From the NCBI GenBank assembly GCA_030867875.1, contig JAOWCC010000239.1, forward strand, positions 789,951 to 853,950: a stretch of 64,000 nucleotides of DNA, written 5' to 3'. Numbering within the stretch: position 1 is the first letter of the stretch; the number at the start of each line of letters is the position of its first letter. Positions 1 to 11,831 of the stretch are shown one piece after another. A program made the translations under genes and the position numbers. Under the pieces are notes generated by a model, which was given only the letters and a program-made list of their open reading frames with translations, was not told the DNA's origin and did no database searches. The stretch is from Actinernus sp. WN-2022 (lineage: Eukaryota; Cnidaria; Anthozoa; Actiniaria; Actinernidae).

Positions 1-342
1 GGAATGTGCACATTTGCACAACTAAAACTAAGTACTGTCTTTCCGTCACAGGATCATCGAGAGATTGGAAGAAGAAATCCAGGTTCATACTATTGAGATG
101 GTTAGTAATCTCCATCACTCGATATACACAACAGTATATCGGTAACCAGTTTGCTGCCAACTTGTCATGACTAGATTGGCTATGTGCACATGGTATCTCA
201 ATGATTTGGTATTCTTTATTTCCATTTAGGTGTCCATTGCGATCCAAACGGGAGAAAGGCAACCTAACGTTCTGGTTCGCATGTGGCGTAGAGTTCGTGC
301 GAGAGTGCGCAGGCTTCGCAACAGGCAGTAGTGAGTCTGACA
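1..342. other. No feature recognised
   Basis: Short frames only, with no recognisable domain or repeat. A stretch just before the 86-bp repeat is rich in CG dinucleotides and basic codons but resembles nothing I know. Confidence 0.5.
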
Positions 343-582
343 TCTTGAAAGAATCTTCTCCAACAACGATTCTTTCTCCACAGAAGAGGCCCTATAACAC
401 CTACGGTACTTCGACTACTATTATGATATCTTGAAAGAATCTTCTCCAACAACGATTCTTTCTCCACAGAAGAGGCCCTACAACACCTACGGTACTTCGA
501 CATTTATTATGACGTCTTGAAAGAATCTTCTCCAACAACGATTCTTTCTCTACAGAAGAGGCCTAATAACACCTATGGTCCT
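343..582. repeat. 86-bp tandem repeat, nearly three copies
   Basis: Units start at 343, 429 and 515, each with TCTTGAAAGAATCTTCTCC. Copies one and two are almost identical and the third diverges near its end. The 86-bp period is not a multiple of three, so the array is not a protein repeat. No similar array occurs elsewhere in the window. Confidence 0.9.
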
Positions 583-882
583 TCAGCGATTAATATAATA
601 GCGAACAGATCTCCATGCACGTTTTTCATTCTCAAACTTTTTATGTAAACTAATTTACTATTTATTCAATCAAAGATGCAAGTTTCTCTCTGAATCCAGG
701 CGGAACAAGGTTTATATGAAAAATATACTGAAACTGAAAAGTCCAAGAGAAGATCCCTAATGATGTGGAACAGTATCTTGCCATACAATCATTTTTATAG
801 ACTTGATCATATGATATATTAACTTCTTTCAGAAATACAACTGTACCAGTTCAGCAATATGAATATGAATATTCTATGTCAA

Positions 883-1695
883 AATCAATTTGGCTTTCGT
901 TCAAATCACTCCACTGTTCATGCTCTTATCTTGATAGTAGATAAAATGCAAAAAGCAAAGGCAACTATTAATGTGGAATATTTCTTGACCTTAGTAAAGC
1001 GTTTGACACTGTTAACCATGAAATTCTGATTAAAAAAAGCTGGAACATTACGGCGTTCGTGGCATAGCCAGTAAATGGTTAATTTCCTACTTACATAATC
1101 GTAAGCAATTTATCTCAATAGGTAGTGTGTCATCAAATAGTCTTAACATATCCTGTGGGGTTCATCATAGTTCAGTGTTTGGCCCTCTTCTATTCCTTTT
1201 ATATATTAATGACTTCATGACTTGTTCAGATTTTTCTGAGTTTCACCATTTTGCTGCTCATAAGGACCGGACTGTCCTGGAGACATTTATAAATATCCAC
1301 TTAGAGTATGTTAATACATGGCTGGCTTGTAACAAGCTCCTCTTATCATTGATAAAACAGATTTCGTTATTTTCCATCCTCCTCAAAAACGATTAAATTT
1401 TCATATCGATCTATTGATCAACGATAGTCCAATTTCACAGAAACAAAGTTGGACATATTTAGGTGTCTATCTAGATTCCAATCTTAATTGGAAGAGTCAT
1501 GTACAACATGTATCTGCAAAAATCCGTAGAGGGGTCGTTGTTAGTATGAGGTAACACCTAGAACTAATTATGGAAAGTTTAGACTACGTTACATTGGTGT
1601 AAAAATTTGGAATGGTAACAAAGGAGATTACAAATCCCATAACAAAACGTCTTTCAAATCAAATTTCAAACATGATTTTCTGAATTCATACTAGT
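883..1695 (+). pseudogene. Decayed non-LTR retrotransposon reverse transcriptase
   Basis: Conceptual translation across several frame changes gives the fingers and palm of a LINE reverse transcriptase of the L2/CR1/Rex type. Visible are an NQFGFR start, an LSKAFDTVNHEIL block (RT motif A, near 990-1025), GPLLFLLYIND (near 1180-1210) and a later SWTYLGVYLDSNLNWKSH block. The catalytic [FY]ADD box is destroyed: the expected position near 1255-1265 reads AAHKD. The connection region is missing, and only a short C-terminal block with IWN follows (1550-1690). At least three frame breaks are present. It is a dead, 5'-truncated and internally deleted copy. Class is secure; clade assignment is not. 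Confidence 0.8.
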
Positions 1696-1890
1696 GCTTT
1701 ACCAGTATCAATATGTGCTAGCCTGGTTGTCTGATATAGCTAGGCTCCTTTATCTTATCTCTAGCTTATCCTAACTTATCAATGTTATCTTTTGTATGTA
1801 TTATCATCTAGATGTGTGTATTTGTGTGTAAGTTATTTCATAACCTATAAGTGTTGCTAAACGACCTCCAATGTGGTAATCCGTAAGCGA

Positions 1891-1925
1891 TTAAGGTTAC
1901 CGTATACCTTCGCGGCATGTTTTCT
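1891..1925. repeat. Solo terminus of the TTAA/GGTTACC element family
   Basis: TTAA is followed by GGTTACCGTATACCTTCG, nearly the same terminus as the complete element at 15653-17150. No matching inverted end is seen downstream, so this is a solo or truncated end. Confidence 0.5.
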
Positions 1926-2222
1926 TTAAAAAAAAATTTTTTAATTCTTTTGAAATTGATGGATTGATCTTCATCTTTCCGAAAAATTTTTTTTTTAATA
2001 TGCAAAAGTTTGCGAGATATTAGAAAAAAACGTAATTTGAAGGAAAGTAAATAAATCGCTTAGGCGTGATAAATCCCTCTGATCCCATTACGTGCCACAG
2101 GCACCCCGCTGAATTTTTGCGGGGAAACTAAATCCGGAGCTTCAGACTCACAGTGAGCCGTGACTCGTGAGTTCAGTGATTTTATAGCGTTTAATTTACC
2201 GGTATATCGATCGTGGATATGT
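1926..2222. other. A/T homopolymer-rich spacer
   Basis: Long A and T runs (1927-2000), then a GC-richer stretch with a short GCGGGGAAA motif that recurs inverted near 2929-2938. No gene is visible. Confidence 0.4.
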
Positions 2223-2244
2223 CCAGAAGAGAAAAGAATAATCC

Positions 2245-2832
2245 TTGGATAAAAGGTTAAAAAAGAGGACAGGCCCCAAGAAGATTCAAGAGAATGAGCT
2301 CGAGAAGGAGCAAAGTTTCAATACGGAGAAGAAAGTGATGCTCGCGGAAAGCGACAAAGGCTCGTGGTTCGAACAGCCTTCATGTTCGACGACTCCCACT
2401 TCGAGTTCTATTAGTACTGCTACAACTCCGACGGAAAGCTGCTCAGCTAGTAGGCTTAAACTTTTGCCAGGTACAAGAAAAGAGACGGAAGATTCAGAGA
2501 GTAGCAGCGAGTCCGCATCCGACTCCGATTCTAATGTCTTGGGTGACTCGCAGTTTCCAACCTGGGCCGTGGACAATCCAGGAGTTTTAAATCGTGAACT
2601 TGAGCGAAGTTCAGCCTGTCGATTTTGCGGAACTGATCAAGGAATCATCGCAGCTAACATAGCAGGTTTAGAATCAACATCAACGTTCGGAGCACGAGGT
2701 TGCCTGCCACTCGCTTTTCCCTTCGCTCTTGTTTTGCGGCGTTGCCTTTCCACACGATTTAGTTTTCGATATCCGGCCCTCTCCCTTCTTGGTACAACCC
2801 TTTCTTTTTCCCCTTTTGCGCATTATCTCTAG
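2245..2832 (+). pseudogene. Unrecognised serine-rich reading frame, possibly a first exon of a mobile-element gene
   Basis: An open frame of 195 codons. The N-terminal two thirds is charged then Ser/Thr-rich with a DSESSSESASDSDS run, followed by a short CRFC motif near residue 125. That layout (acidic low-complexity leader, then a Cys pair) is common at the start of transposon proteins. After the CRFC motif the sequence becomes low-complexity and unconvincing. The opposite strand also carries a long open frame here (2286-2576), so strand is uncertain. No family is recognised. Confidence 0.25.
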
Positions 2833-2834
2833 TT

Positions 2835-5341
2835 TTGGCCATAACACAACGCTCTTTTGAATATTTGTGATACGACACTAGTATGTATGTTTCTTATGCA
2901 ATTTGAGCCACGTCGGTACCAATTTCCCCGCGAATTTCTGGACTTGATTCATAAGCTCCGGGGATCCTTACATATGATTGGCTGGTTGGTTTAAGTGTTG
3001 ACGTTTGCATTGATGAGGTGTGATGTGTTTCCTAACCTTCAGAAGCCAAAAACGCCGATATATTTTTATGCGTATTCACTGTCTTTGGATGAATTTATAG
3101 GGTATGAAGACTTGTCAGATCTTGATGAAACTTGGCCTAGTGTTAGAGGAGCTACATAAGAACCAAAGCCTGTGAGCGTTTAGCGATATTTTAATTATTT
3201 TTCTTATAAGAGTACTTGCCGTGATGAAACACAGAAACTATTTCGATTGAAACTTTGAAGATGAATTGCATTTGAAGAAAGTAAAATATTAAAAAACGCT
3301 CACACGCTTTGACAGGACATCATGTGCTGATTGACATTATGCAGCCGAATCGTCCGTAGGCGCTAACTCGGAGGGACATAAATTCACTTCTGTGAGACTC
3401 GTCTTTTTTGCGTTTGTTGCCTTATCATTTACTGAAAATGTAATATTTGTGCAAAAAAAAACATTTCAGCGCATTCTACATTATATAACCTTTCCAGTGA
3501 TATATAGGTTTCTATACTTTCCTTTAAAATGATGCGCGTGCGATTTTATTTGCTTGTAGCTATTCCAGAGAGCTTGTGTCTGCTCTGGTTTTTACAATTC
3601 TTAATCAACTTTATTTAAACTTTGTGGCACGAAATAAATTGTTGTTGTAGGGTTTAATGTTATTGTCTTAATTCTCAGGGTAATAAGAAAAAAGAAGAAA
3701 AAGGAAAAAAGAAGAAAAAGGCTAAAAACATTTTTTTGGATTGACTTTGAACTAGATTACTAGTATCACTATCAAATAGATTAAACAAGTAGTGTTTCAC
3801 ATCAATCACTTGGTGGCACGTTCGTTAAGTCTTGGATCAACAGATCCGGTATGGTAATTAGTGTAGTTACTTAAAACAATGTAGCACTGCATGCGCGGAG
3901 ACTTGTAGGGGTAGGAAAGAGGGAGGGAGGGGAGGGTGATTATATTTTTTGAACCCCAAAACATACCTAGCTAGAAAAACCTAGTTAGAAATAAATTAAC
4001 TGGAAAAAATAGTTATCTGCAAGAAATAAAAAAAAAGAACACGTAACTGTACCTTCCGACTGAAAGGTAGATGTGAAGTATGGAATTATCAATTTACAGT
4101 GTATTGGTCAATATACTTTATTTTGAAGATGTTATTAAAAATAAATGCTGATAATAAGTTGACAAACTTTTCAAGGAATCCTCCACTGATAAACTATGTT
4201 CACTCTCAAATGCTCCTTATTGTCAAAATCTATTCCTGTGATTACACATGTATTTCTTGTACATTCTGAATTCGTTATTGAAGTCCTATTAGTTTGATCT
4301 TGAACTTCATTATTATAACAGGGCTGGAAATTGTGACCGATAAAGTTGCTAATTTTTTTTGTTTTGCAACTAGAATTGTTCATCTAGTTGCAAAATTGTG
4401 ACTGAATGTGAATAAAGAATGAGATTCTTCATAATATCGCTCAAAATCCTACCTTACACTTCATTGTTCATTCACTTGCAAAACTGGCCGCCATTAGAGT
4501 GGTGGTACGTAGAAGTATTGCGGGCGCAGTACTTTATGGTTATACTATTGAACTATCCACTATTTTAGTTGGAATGTAAACGGTAAACGTTTTTTTTTCG
4601 GTTCGTCCCATGGACAATTTCCGAAATTAATGGAACATCTCAAAATGTAGTCCAAAATTCCCCAACCGGAATTTTTGACCAGGAAATTGTGTGCCATTTC
4701 CAATTCCAGACCGGTCGGTCGTACCAGTTCCAGACCTTATGCCAAGCTTTTTTCATCTGGAACAGTTTCTATAGAAATGTTTTTTCCGATCGTTTGGGAT
4801 TTTTTTACCATTTACACAAACCCCTACCGACTAGAATTTCTGTGTAAATTGTAAACAATCATTATTTTCTGTTCAAACTACATTGTCGGCAGTTTTTATT
4901 GTAGCACCACTGGATCGTTAATAAATCACAATTTTTTGTGACAAAAGTTCTGTTTTGCGACTACATTTTTATCTAGTCGCAAAAATGCGACCAGACGTTT
5001 TTATTTAATTTTCAGCTCTGTGTAATATTTTTCTTCTTTAAGGTGGCCCGACCCGGTTTTTCAGTGGCAGTATCTCGTCTGGAGGGAGTGTGTGACAAGT
5101 GCTTTACCTGTCCTCTATTATTGTAATACTGACCTTGCACATTAACATATTCGGGAGAGTCTTCGGAAGGCAATCAAGTGTTGTGTGTAATGCGTGATGT
5201 ATTGGAATTCACAGTAGTTATGACAACTCGAGACAAGTTCTGACATACTTTAACTTTGGGAGTTAGTAGTATACATGTATTGTACATGTACATAATGTTA
5301 CCATGCAGTATAGCAAACTCAAGTTGTATTGTTTGTCACAG
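2835..5341. other. Non-coding stretch with a G-rich tract
   Basis: No convincing gene. A purine/G-rich run at 3903-3936 contains GGGAGGGAGGGGAGGG and could form a quadruplex. Near 4580-4760 GC-rich words (GGTCGG, CCGGAA) resemble MITE debris. At 5039-5070 TTTAAGGTGGCCCGACCC may be an isolated TTAA-type element end. Poly-T and poly-A runs are frequent. Confidence 0.4.
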
Positions 5342-5640
5342 GATGGTGCTGATATTCCCTTGGACACATGCCCGGAGATCATTCAAGCCAGATATGGACA
5401 GATTGGAGTTTCAACTCGTAAAGAGAGACGTCAAGAAGTTGTTTTAATGGTTCACGTCTGTTTGGTGAAACAGGGAAGAAAGAATGGGAAGCGCTGCTTA
5501 ACCTAGAGAACCCTCTGTTCGTCGATTCTTAAAGCATTTTGGAGGTGAAAGACCAGAGGGAGTTCCTGATGACTTGGGGGACAATATTCAATGCCAATTT
5601 TGTGATATTCCAGAGCTTAGTTCCATATTATGCATTTCCA
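5342..5640 (+). pseudogene. Decayed exon of an unrecognised protein
   Basis: A consensus-like acceptor (TTTGTCACAG) precedes a coherent frame starting DGADIPLDTCPEII. After one frame shift near 5450 it continues LFGETGKKEWEALL, and after another near 5515 it reads VRRFLKHFGGERPEGVPDD and ends in a CQFCDIPELSS block. The smooth continuation through three frames is typical of an old coding exon that has taken small indels. I do not recognise the family; a Cys pair near the end is the only motif. It could be host or transposon derived. Confidence 0.3.
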
Positions 5641-8228
5641 TTGACTGTTTGACATACATTTATATGTACATGCTCGCTGAACTTGGATGATACAACCAGA
5701 CATTATACAGTGGACTTCTAAATGCATACTGCATTTTTGCGTTTAAGTTTAATATTAGACAACTGGTTGGTTCTGCTCATCGCGCACAATCCTATTTTTC
5801 TTTGCGACATTTACTTGCAGTAGAGAAAAGTCTGTGAGGCGGAATGATTACCGACTAATGAATAAACAATTCATTTTAACGTTACTTGATTGGCTGTTCA
5901 TAAAAAGTGTCCCACTTTCAATAAGACGCGTGTCAATCACTGCCAGAAACATATCCTGTCGCAAATTCAAAGATGTAATTACAGTAAGCTCCCTATTGTA
6001 GTTTGGTGTGATTGAGAGATTTGGTTATGGAGCTTAGTTCTAAAAAACTTTTTGGGAAACTTTGTACTATTTTGCTTTCAGATTTAGAGAATTGTTCGCT
6101 CGCCTGGTCGCATGGGTTTTCTGACTTGAAGCCATGAGCCGAAGCGGCATTGGCGACATGCAAAGAAGCAAGTTTATTCACGGCTTACAGTTCACAAATG
6201 TTGTCGACCCCTCTGGTAAAATAATTGAGAGATCACCGAGGTTCAATAGCTGTAAAACAGTTTTGTGAACCTATTCGAAAATCGTGCTTTCACTTGCGTT
6301 CGTATTTGGAGGGTTTGAAACCCGGGGTTGAAGCCACTGTCAGTTCTTAACAGCGATAAAGCAATACAAAATAGTACGAAACACCGAAAAACTCCATTAC
6401 TCTTCTGCAACTTCGCATGCTGGTGACAAACATACTTCAGTGAATGCTTTCCAATCTACTTTACTTACAAAAAAAAAGATGTTATTGAACCACGCGTCTG
6501 TGGTTACTTTCACTTTTTCAAAAGCTATTCAAATTGCATTCAAGGTTGGCCATGTATTTTTGCTGTTTAACGTTAACCTCGATCGCACGAGAGTAAAAAA
6601 CAAAATGGTCACCAGCAGTTTACAACTTCAACTATGACTGAAGTGGTAAATTTCGCTACGAAATCCGCGCGAACCTTTCTAAGCTAGTATGACGTATAGT
6701 CGGGCCGTTACTTTTCGAACTTAACGGTACTATGTTTGAGCAGTTTTCTAATATCGAGAATTTAAGAAAGCAATCTTAAAAACATCCATAATTCACGCCA
6801 TTCACGACAAAGTTGTTTTTCTTACTGATCTCGTAAACTTCCTGACTAGCGTTACTTTATCTGTAAGAGAATCAAATGTCCTGTTTTTATATAAATCAAA
6901 AGCGCTTTAATAGAACGAGAATCCTTCAGCGTACATGTACTTTTGAATTATAGTATTTATTTAACAAAAGTTTCCCGCAGAATTAAACCCTAAGCATGTG
7001 CAAAAACTTACACCTCTTTTCCCTATTGTGTTGTTCCGACAAGCTTTAAGTCGTTAATTAAGCACTTAAGTCGGGTATTGTGTGGGCAGGGTTTTTAGGC
7101 GGAGAAGTAGGCGGAGCTTGCTGGTCTCCCGGGAACTTTGAAAGGCATTACCATAGTAAATATTCAAGGTTTTCAAGGTTCCCTTTTAAAATCTTCATTT
7201 GCTACCAGAAATATTTATCAGATATTTCTAAACATTCACAGGAAGAACGTTTAAGCATTATAGAATCATTTCCCGACGATACCTAAGCGATATATTCAAC
7301 AACAACAAAATGAGAAAAGTGAGGTTTAAGCCATTCATCGTATTTTCTCCAGTCATTCCCCCCCCCCCTAAAATACCGTAAATCACAGACAAATTTGCTA
7401 CCAGAGGAATTCAATTGTTTTTTGTTATTGATAGCGTAAATTGTTGATTAACATCTCTTCTTCAAAAGTTCAACGATACCTAAGCGAAATAATGCAACTA
7501 TATGTTCCATAAGAAGCCTGAAGTGGCCCTACTGAAGCGTTTTTAGGCAATTCTGCTTTGTAATTTTGCGTGAGCAATCAACCAGAGATTTTGAATTGGG
7601 AGCTATTTGGCTTAAAAATATCCCGGTTGTGTCGCTCCATTGTGCGCGATGTAAAAAGAGACTATTCCTTCTATTCTGTTACTGATATTTGACTCCACAC
7701 TACATTATGTATCAATCCTTTATGTAGTTCACCAAAAAATTTTCATGCAGTCTCATAGGACGGAAGCAATAATAATTATTACAATACATGATGGTGTTTG
7801 TCTGCCACATAGCACTATCAGGCATTATACAGACTAGTTCACTTCACCACTACATTTTCGCACACTCTCAATGGACAAAAGTGGTAATGTGATGTGATAC
7901 TGTCTGGTGAGGATTATCAGCAAAACATTATCAGCAAAACAGCGTTAAACAATAAAGAGTGCTTCTGTCTCTGGAAATTTGATGCATAAAAATATATTTC
8001 CTCAAACTTGAATCCTTTTCAATCTAATTTTAAGAACATCACAATTAATTCCTATAGGCTCAACATGAAGCTTTCGGTCTTCATGTAAAAATAAATTCAG
8101 TAAAGAATTTAACTTTTTGATGTTGATATTCCAGGCAACAAAAAAATAGCTTGTAATATTAATATCAGATTCAGCATAGTAAGATTTAATTTCTTTTTCC
8201 ATCCAAGGTCTACTGTGGTCCCTACAGT
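5641..8228. other. No gene recognised
   Basis: Only short accidental frames, AT-rich sequence, a poly-C run at 7361-7370, and scattered A/T homopolymers. Confidence 0.4.
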
Positions 8229-8674
8229 AGGCTAACAAACATCAGAGAAGTTGACGACTACTCTGGCCTGAAAGGTGAGCTATGGTTGCTGTACATATAC
8301 AAAACTATGAGGCCTTGTTTTCCTAAGGTGATAGAACGGACAGGGGATGACTTCGTGATGGAAAGGTGGTTACCAAAAGAAATGGGTGAATTGGCCAAAC
8401 TGTCCAACAGAAATTTTGCCTGTAAATTGTGTTCTTTACTTTGATTTTGAATTGGAGCAAGATGGCAAGTGAGGTAAAGATGATGCTAGAAGCTTAAGGA
8501 AGGTGTACAAGAATGTCAAGGAATATTTATGAAGATAAAGTGTGTAAAATGGCTCTTGAGGGTTTTCAGATAATGTCACATACATTTTGTAGCCCTGAAG
8601 GAAAGCATGGTGGCCTTCTTGTTGGACAAGTGCCTCACAACCTCAGTTATGTACAGATGGATCAAGTCTTGTAA
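8229..8674 (+). pseudogene. Decayed coding stretch of unknown family
   Basis: A frame starting RLTNIREVDDYSGLKG runs without stops through LWLLYIYKTMRPCFPKVIE and MERWLPKEMGELAKL. One frame change near 8400 leads into VLYFDFELEQDGK, and after a stop and another shift into SLRKVYKNVKEYL and MALEGFQIMSHTF, ending at TAA 8672-8674. The composition (Trp, Met, Asp-rich, few simple runs) looks like genuine old protein coding sequence rather than chance. No domain is recognised. A possible acceptor lies at 8221-8230. Confidence 0.35.
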
Positions 8675-8802
8675 TTTGTGACATCAGTTCTGAACTCTGA
8701 ATTTCTAACGATACCTGAACCAACCATGAGAGCTGATCAAAGCCAGGTCCTGGCTAATCCACAGATCGAATTGGAATTTAGCCCAATTTAGCCCACAACC
8801 CT

Positions 8803-9260
8803 GGGCACGAGGTTGTAAATTTAAATGGTGTGGGTAGAAGTCTTACGGAATGTAATTAGTTTTGCCATGCTGTCCCATACATTGATAAGTTGAACTAATG
8901 GTTTCTAATTGTGGACCATTGTGTTTTCTTTGTACTGAAAGTGATTGTCTATTCTTGGTATGCGTGATGTACGATATGGGAAAATTTGCACTGAATTGAG
9001 CCACCACACAATCTAGATTTATCAGCGGGCAATCGAACTTGAAAACTAATTGTCTTCTTCATAGATGCACAATACAGAAAAATAGAATAGCAGAACTTGT
9101 TTCCTTCGAATACATCTTTTGCATCATAACCGAAGAGCCAATCAGAATACGTCATAATTCAGCCATTACCAGGGTTTCTCTCGGAGTAGCTGCCATCTTG
9201 GAACTGACCGAGAAGACCCTGGGCACGAGGTTGTAAATTTAAATGTTGTGGGCAGAAGTG
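8803..9260. repeat. Pair of ~42-bp direct repeats, 416 bp apart
   Basis: CCCTGGGCACGAGGTTGTAAATTTAAATG and the following bases occur at about 8803-8844 and again at 9219-9260 with few differences. The interval has no gene. Such a pair can mark an insertion with target duplication or a local duplication. Confidence 0.7.
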
Positions 9261-10490
9261 TTTACTATGGTTCTAATGGAACATCTTTGTGTACTTTTTT
9301 ATCAGGCTCTACACACGAAGAGTACCCCTGGAATTATTAGTAAATTAGACACAATTCACACCAAGAATGGCTGGATTAGTTCAGTCACATTTACTCACTG
9401 CAAGCAATATATTTTGTAAGACCTAGCAATAACAACGATTCCTCTTTGTTATTAGACTCTTTGTTATTAGATTCCTCTTTGTTACAGACAATCTGGAAGC
9501 TGTGAGAACAGTTTGATAATAAGGAACTAAAAATCAAGAGGAAGGGCCATGTAAACATGTTTTTAAACAACAAAGAACACGAAATAGTGAGAATCATGTC
9601 AAAATATAACCATTTTCATGATAACTGTTACAGTACCGCTGCAGTGATGAGTTTCGAAAATGTAACGTCATACTGGTTGAACAGGGAGTGAATCCCTTTG
9701 TGCCTCACTGTTGCTGTTGCTTCCAGGAGTTAACGTACCATTACAATTCAGACCAATCAGAAGAAGCAATTTTTCTTCAGGAGAATATGGCCCTCCTATC
9801 CTACAAGCTATTCATAAGAGGATAACACAAATTTGAGTTCTTCGCAAAGATTGCAGAAAATACACAAAGATTGCAGAAGTTCCGCAAAACGTGTATGATA
9901 GTGAAATATAATTTGGAATATCACAAAGACAATTGTCAAGCTCGGCCTTATTCGCAATAATTATTTTACTTTTCCTGGGTGGCAATATAAGTGATATGTA
10001 TAAGTTATGGGATAAAGCTAATTATTATATGCTTTGCAATTTCCTGCATTCTGATTGGTTGACACACAGTCCGTCTTTTTTGTTTATTCGGACCGGCATA
10101 GTACTTGATGTAAGACTACAAATAATATCCCACCGGCGCCAGTTTCAAATTTTTGTCTGCTTTCAGTGAAAGTGATACATAGAGAAAACGCCGGTTCGCA
10201 ATAATTAAAACAAATATTACCTATTTTTAATTCAACACCAAATACAAGAAACACAAGGCCGACAGAGGAGCTCTAAAATTAGTTAAGATGAATATTATGA
10301 AAGTGAATTTTATTATCCTGGCGAAGTAAGCGAGGAAACTGCAACTTTTTGCAAACAAGAACAACAAGTAGAGGGCGAACAGCTTCAAAGCAGCCAATAA
10401 GAAATAGAGGCCTTTTTAACGAACCAGAAAGCCATTAACACTGTCAAAAAAAAGGTCCGACCTTAACATACTACAGAAGTACCTACAGAA
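9261..10490. other. No gene recognised
   Basis: Contains a short imperfect repeat of CTCTTTGTTATTAGA at 9441-9485 and AT-rich sequence. The end of this stretch leads into the Crypton remnant. Confidence 0.4.
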
Positions 10491-10495
10491 TATTG

Positions 10496-11170
10496 ATAAA
10501 GGTGAAATGGAATTTGAGAGCCTACCTTCACTGGCGCTTGAAAATTAAAGACAAGGAGTTCGTTCAGTCAAGGAAGGTCCTCATGGCCAAACGCATTTTT
10601 TTCATAAAGAATGGCAAAGGAAACAAGCCACCCGCGCACTCACTGTCGGGGAGGAAGATAAGTTGTTTAACTCCAGATAATTTTGTGACAAAGGTCCAGA
10701 GGTCCTGCAAATGACCATTTGGTGGTTTAGTTCTATGCATTTTGGCTTCCGAGTAAGAGACGAAAGTCATAAACTTTGCTGGGGCGATGTGTAATTACAC
10801 AGAAAGCACCTGACCACAGATAAGTGCTCGTTTGGTTAGTGGAAAGAGGGACAAAGACAATAACTGGACAGGAAAAAGGCCTTCCAGCCAAATGTTTATG
10901 CGATTCCGGAGAATTTCATTGCACAACTGAGTGCCCACAAAAGCACCGAAAGCTTACAGTCATAAATCAGCAAGTGAAAACCATCAAAGGCAAACGTCGT
11001 TCGCCCTGAGTGGAGTTAAAGACATCAACACAAGCTCAAGCACTGGCCCAGATGTACAGCCAATGTTCGTTTTGAATCAGTTATCATTTACTAGATCCGG
11101 AACCAGAGTGGGAGCCAGCAATTCGGTCTCCTGGGATCAGTCTTCGTTCTTCAGTGGCATGCAATTAGCG
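10496..11170 (+). pseudogene. Degenerate Crypton tyrosine recombinase fragment (plus-strand copy)
   Basis: Pieces align, block by block, with the other Crypton copy read from the minus strand at 11.8-13.1 kb. They are a KDKEFVQSRKVLMAKR block (10550-10595), GKGNKPP, a HFGFRVRDE block near 10740 and LVWLVERGTKT near 10826. The C-terminal linker after 10880 is Ser/Gln-rich and ends near a GMQL motif. In between there are stops and frame changes, and the catalytic Arg-His-Tyr region is missing altogether. It is the remains of a DUF3504-like Crypton recombinase with an internal deletion. Confidence 0.6.
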
Positions 11171-11228
11171 TGGTTGGCTGTAATTTTCAGATATTCCACG
11201 GGCCAGTCAATTTTATCTAAGACTAACC

Positions 11229-11586
11229 TCTTAGTGTAGGATTACTTCATTTTCAGTAGCGATTTGGCGGCTTGTTTTGCAAGCATCATGTGACTTCATC
11301 AGTATTATGATTCCTTCATTTGTCATCAGCCATGTGTTGGATTGTTTTGCGTGTGGGGTGTTACTTCATTGTACTATTAGGATTATTGTACTATTAGGAG
11401 TGCTGGCCCCTCTTAGTGTAGGATTACTTCATTTTCAGTAGCCATTTGGCGGCTTGTTTTGCAAGCGTCATGTCACTTCATCAGTATTAGGACTCCTTCA
11501 TTTGTCACTAGCCATGTGTCGAATGACCACATTTTCATTAACCATTCTGCAGTTTGCTTTGTGAGTGAGGTGTATCTTTTAGTATT
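11229..11586. repeat. 182-bp direct repeat built from ~65-bp subunits
   Basis: TTAGTGTAGGATTACTTC starts at 11231 and again at 11413, and the downstream sequence repeats in step. Inside each unit the words TTCATTTGTCA, TTAGCCAT and GGTGTCACTTCA recur at roughly 60-70 bp. The same subunit family continues in the same orientation at 24890-25290. Confidence 0.75.
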
Positions 11587-11590
11587 ATTA

Positions 11591-11712
11591 ACTTCTTATT
11601 AACCGAGAGCGAGGTCTGTACGGGAAATTATCAGACCGCGGTTTTTCTGTACAGAAAAACCAAGGTCTGATACTTTCCCGTACAGACCGAGCGGACGAGG
11701 TTAATAAGAAGT
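11591..11712. repeat. Palindromic fold-back element
   Basis: Arms ACTTCTTATTAACC and GGTTAATAAGAAGT close an imperfect ~120-bp hairpin whose stem also contains GGTCTGTACGGGAAA and its complement. It is non-coding. Confidence 0.75.
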
Positions 11713-11831
11713 TTATTATATGGCATTTGCGATAAACGAAAATAAGTGACTCGCACCGTGTCTCGCGCCCGTAACACGTGCCCGTAACACAACATGCGAT
11801 ATGTAATTTGCATACATTTACATACCGAGAT

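Noticed and set aside
343..582. CRISPR-like array
   Set aside because: Units are 86-bp continuous tandem copies with no repeat-spacer structure, and the sequence is eukaryotic.
2245..2832. Confident protein-coding gene
   Set aside because: Both strands are open here, the C-terminal third is low quality, and no continuation exon is found. Kept only as a weak entry.
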